Source of the DNA: Tritrichomonas musculus
Lineage: Eukaryota; Parabasalia; Tritrichomonadida; Tritrichomonadidae
Direction of reading: 5' to 3'
Length of the DNA stretch: 64,000 nt
NCBI GenBank assembly: GCA_039105265.1
Contig: JAPFFF010000005.1
Coordinates: 744,001 to 808,000, forward strand
Both the position numbers and the translations under genes were made by a program. Position 1 is the first letter of the stretch. Each line of letters begins with the position of its first letter. Below are positions 61,093 to 64,000 of this stretch, piece after piece. The notes under the pieces are model-generated. The model saw only the letters and a program-made list of their open reading frames with translations, was not told the DNA's origin and searched no databases.

Positions 61093-61165
61093 GGTCTCAT
61101 AGCTCAGTCGGTAGAGCGTTGTGCTGATAACGCAAAGGTCTAGGGTTCGAGTCCCTGTGGGACCA
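61093..61165 (+). tRNA. tRNA-Ile(GAU), copy R
   Basis: 73 nt, complete cloverleaf with acceptor GGTCTCA/TGGGACC, anticodon GAT, T-loop TTCGAGT, discriminator A, and a TTTTTT stop. This is the standard form of the three. Confidence 0.97.
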
Positions 61166-61577
61166 TTTTTTGACTTTCTTTTTTTAAATTGGTTTTTTAA
61201 AATTTTCATAAATGATAAATTTGGCTGCCTTCAATCTAAAGATGTTGTGTTTGCTCTGACTTTTTCACATGCCCTTTCGGTAACATCGAGCAAAAAAAAT
61301 TAAAAATGAGGACGCGCTTGACAACATGTACCAAAAACTACCTCTCAAAAAGCAGATTCAAAAAAGTATGAAAAAAGAGATTTTTAGTTTATATTATTTG
61401 CAAAAATTGAATAAAATATTTTTTATTTTTTTTGAGCGAATTCATTCAAATAAAAAAAAAAAAATTTTATTTTGAAATTTTGAGTAGTTTATTTATAACA
61501 TTCAAATTCTAGTCAAAATTTTCGTAGTCATGAAATTTGAAAATTTTCGCTATGAATAATCAAAAAATATTTCCATT

Positions 61578-61583
61578 TCACAA
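61578..61583 (+). promoter_or_regulatory. Initiator-like TCACAA of helicase copy R
   Basis: TCACAA, a partial fit to TCAYTW, has its A at 61580. It leaves only 3 bases to the first ATG (61583) and 9 to the second (61589), so the second Met (MNLLNKSEQ) is a likely start. The same sequence precedes copy L. Confidence 0.35.
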
Positions 61584-64000
61584 TGAATATGAACTTATTA
61601 AATAAAAGTGAACAAAAAAAGAAACAAGATCTAATGCAAATAAAAGATCGATGGCAAATCAAGAACAGGTTTTCTATCAAAAACGTTAACACATCAAAAT
61701 GTAAACGAAATCAAGTTCCCATATCTGATATTAATACATTTGAACAACAAATTTTCTTTGAGAAAATATTATGCTCAAATATTGACTTTTTATTATTTAC
61801 AATTAAGAATTATTCGAACAGATTTTTATTTAACTTTTACACAATAAATAAATTCAAACATTACAAAAACAAGAAGAATGCCAAAAATAAGAAAACATCA
61901 TCCAACTTAATCCAAATCTTTCAACAATTTGAAAAATGTTTGATCATCAAGAAAAACACCATTTCACGCAAACCATCAATTACATTCATCAAGCAAGATA
62001 ACATTTCAACTACGAGAAATGACAAAACAAAAGAAATAAAAATCAATCAAGAATCGAAAAGAAGAATCGAAATGACATTTCTAATTCAAGATCATTTTTC
62101 AGTTCTTTTTGGTATCAAGAAGAAGATAATATTTTTGAGCTACATTTTAAATATCAAAGATTTTTCAGATTTAAAGAAAAGTTGTAACATCGAATACGCA
62201 TCACGAAAAGTTTTGAGTCAAATTGAAGTTTACAATTATTTGATTCCGATAGAGCAACAACAATCAAAAGAAGAAATCAAGAAACTTCATAGAAAATCCA
62301 AAATTCAAATCAACGAATTTATCAAAATCTTACAATTCGATCATTGTGACACAGTTGAAAATGATGAATTGAAAAGAATCATTTCAGAAATCAATTTTTT
62401 TGTCTTACATCATTCAAATTACAGTTTTGAACTCAAAACGAACTGGTCAAGATTGGTTACGAGATTTAGTGAAATTGAAAAGAGAGAATTGATGGAAGAT
62501 TCAATATTTGAAATAATTTCAGGATCATTTGAAAACATCAAGGAAATGAATCAAAAATCATTCAAAAGATTATCAAAGAAAGAACGAAATTCGAATATTG
62601 AAAATGTCAATCGAGTCATCAAATCGATAAATACATTCTATGATTTCATTATGAATGACAAATCGAAAAAACAAAGCAAAGAAATTGAAAAAATATTATT
62701 TAAAGTTGTTTTCAATCGAAATCAAAAAGAATCAAAACTGACGAATGCTTTCTCAGTATTTGAAATGCATGACATATTGATCAAAACGACCGAATCCATT
62801 TTCAGCTTGACGAGTACGACCGGAAGTGGGAAAACGAGATGTGCACCATTCTTCTTTGCTATCAAAACGATCGAAGACAACATGACTCGACCATTTTTCA
62901 TCATGACGCAACCAAGATTTTCTGTCATCAAAACCAAGATCAATGACATCAGAAAACTTTTTGGTGACACGATTCAAATCATCACGAACAGCAACAAAAT
63001 AATAAGAAAGTATGAAAAATACAGTAACAATATCAAATACAACTTTAATCCAAAATTCGAGAAACCAATTTTTGGAATTTTCACATCACGAACGTTATTA
63101 GATATCATTCAAAAAGTTGATCAAATGAATATTGATATTTGCTCAATTACACGTTTTTGTCTTGATGAAATTCATGAAAGAACAGTTGAATCAGATGTAC
63201 TAAGTGCGATTTTGTCAAAAAGGATAAATGAAATGATATCGACAAAGCATAATTTTCCATTGCAAATATTGATGATGTCAGCAACACCAGATTCGCGTGT
63301 TTACAATTGCTTCAAGAACGTCAATCGATTCAGGCTTCCAAGCTCATACTTATATCCAATTGATACAATTCATCAACAAGTTCAAAATATGGAAGAAATC
63401 AATCCAGTGGCAGCAAATCAAACAATGAAAATCATTGAACGAATGGCGACAAAAACGATCGACCGAGGACACATTCTAGTATTCGCATCAGGGAATTACA
63501 GCATGAATAACTTAATCAGAATTATTTGTAATGAATTTGATATAAATAATCGTTTTAACAACACTCTTGTAAAAGTTATTAAAAGATTCGATTCATTGTT
63601 TGAAGAAGAAAGTATTGAAAAATTCTACACAAATCTTGAGAAATATATTGAACAAGAAACACGAAAATCGACATTTTTCAAAGACATTCTATTCATTTTG
63701 CCAGTCAAATATCTTGGTTTTGTATCAAATGAACAAAAAGAAATATGCTTGAATCCAATTCCACAACATCCAAATGTCATCAAAGTCATTTTTGCGACGA
63801 ATGTAATTGAATCATCAGTTACAATTCAAGATCTAATTGCAGTTGTTGACAGTGGAACATACATCAATAAATCGTTCAATCTCAATAGTCAATACTATTT
63901 CACATCAGAAGAAATAATTTCTATCCAAAACCAAGAACAACGAAAAGGTCGAGTTGGAAGGCATAGATCAGGAATTGCAGTTCAAATTACAGTAGAAAAC
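61583..64000 (+). CDS. DEAH-box helicase/RBR protein, copy R, 3' end outside window
   Basis: Open for all 806 codons to the window edge. It shows what copy L has lost: residues 1-163 run without a break (MNMNLLNKSEQ to KRRIEMTFLIQ). Motif I GSGKT begins at about residue 414 and DEIH at about 528; MSATP and QEQRKGRVGR follow. By analogy with copy L the full protein should be about 2,000 residues and end in the RBR. If it is complete beyond the edge, this is the functional gene and copy L the damaged duplicate. Confidence 0.88.
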   Translation, partial: MNMNLLNKSEQKKKQDLMQIKDRWQIKNRFSIKNVNTSKCKRNQVPISDINTFEQQIFFEKILCSNIDFLLFTIKNYSNRFLFNFYTINKFKHYKNKKNAKNKKTSSNLIQIFQQFEKCLIIKKNTISRKPSITFIKQDNISTTRNDKTKEIKINQESKRRIEMTFLIQDHFSVLFGIKKKIIFLSYILNIKDFSDLKKSCNIEYASRKVLSQIEVYNYLIPIEQQQSKEEIKKLHRKSKIQINEFIKILQFDHCDTVENDELKRIISEINFFVLHHSNYSFELKTNWSRLVTRFSEIEKRELMEDSIFEIISGSFENIKEMNQKSFKRLSKKERNSNIENVNRVIKSINTFYDFIMNDKSKKQSKEIEKILFKVVFNRNQKESKLTNAFSVFEMHDILIKTTESIFSLTSTTGSGKTRCAPFFFAIKTIEDNMTRPFFIMTQPRFSVIKTKINDIRKLFGDTIQIITNSNKIIRKYEKYSNNIKYNFNPKFEKPIFGIFTSRTLLDIIQKVDQMNIDICSITRFCLDEIHERTVESDVLSAILSKRINEMISTKHNFPLQILMMSATPDSRVYNCFKNVNRFRLPSSYLYPIDTIHQQVQNMEEINPVAANQTMKIIERMATKTIDRGHILVFASGNYSMNNLIRIICNEFDINNRFNNTLVKVIKRFDSLFEEESIEKFYTNLEKYIEQETRKSTFFKDILFILPVKYLGFVSNEQKEICLNPIPQHPNVIKVIFATNVIESSVTIQDLIAVVDSGTYINKSFNLNSQYYFTSEEIISIQNQEQRKGRVGRHRSGIAVQITVEN

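Larger units (their letters stand above)
59920..61167 (+). repeat. Copy R flank of the tRNA-Ile locus
   Basis: Direct repeat of 51240-51710, including ATTTATTAATAAAGCAGACT and the tRNA, interrupted by the segment above. Substitutions are scattered, so this flank has had some time to diverge. Confidence 0.75.
61085..64000 (+). repeat. Right arm of the inverted duplication (runs off the window)
   Basis: Inverse copy of 55610-58640. The leader before the gene is shared almost base for base (for example AAACTACCTCTCAAAAAGCA). The gene body shows only scattered substitutions by eye, plus the 52 bp lost in the left arm. Confidence 0.9.

Noticed and set aside
61121-61303. 60-codon frame starting inside tRNA-Ile copy R
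   Set aside because: It begins in the tRNA and runs into the leader; not a gene.

Overview
The window is very AT-rich, with compact genes that read as single long frames and no introns I could confirm. Gene content points to a trichomonad parasite, most likely Tritrichomonas foetus: ankyrin and BTB-like families, a papain-family cysteine protease, a metacaspase-like gene, a CxxC-rich giant surface protein, a Polinton (Maverick) relic and mariner-type short elements. Several genes have a TCAYTW-like initiator 6-13 bases before their ATG, as is known for Trichomonas vaginalis. The species name is an inference; the phylum-level assignment is firmer.

Layout. 0.6-5.2 kb: CK2 regulatory subunit (-), a coiled-coil protein without a visible ATG (+), and a decayed M1 aminopeptidase (+). 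5.6-13.8 kb: one 2,747-residue BEACH/WD40 protein (-), with a mariner-type MITE immediately before its start. 14.1-17.3 kb: gene debris (ankyrin pseudogene, partial MITE, scraps). 17.3-23.6 kb: LRR-HECT ubiquitin ligase (-), CCZ1-like longin protein (-), double calponin-homology protein (+). 23.6-26.2 kb: repeat-rich spacer with a 40-base T run. 26.2-34.0 kb: 2,587-residue Cys-rich type I membrane protein (+), built by an internal duplication of about 4.2 kb. 34.6-36.6 kb: ankyrin protein (-). 36.6-40.9 kb: mostly empty, holding a GC-rich foldback, a reading frame without ATG and a 623-bp MITE. 41.0-41.9 kb: cathepsin L-like protease (+). 42.1-48.3 kb: a MITE, then a broken Polinton. 50.3-51.2 kb: BTB-like gene and a Cys-rich protein scrap.

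51.2-64.0 kb is a young rearrangement. Three tRNA-Ile(GAU) genes mark three copies of one locus in which the tRNA is followed by a DEAH helicase/RING-IBR gene. Copy A keeps only the tRNA and a stub. Copy L is inverted and nearly whole, but carries a 52-bp frame-breaking deletion. Copy R is open from its start to the window edge. L and R form an inverted repeat around a metacaspase-like gene whose two catalytic residues are both replaced.

Functional themes are vesicle and endolysosome traffic (BEACH, CCZ1), ubiquitin signalling (HECT, helicase-RBR), the cell surface and secretion (Cys-rich protein, cathepsin) and the cytoskeleton (CH protein). Neighbouring genes do not look co-transcribed; each appears to have its own promoter.
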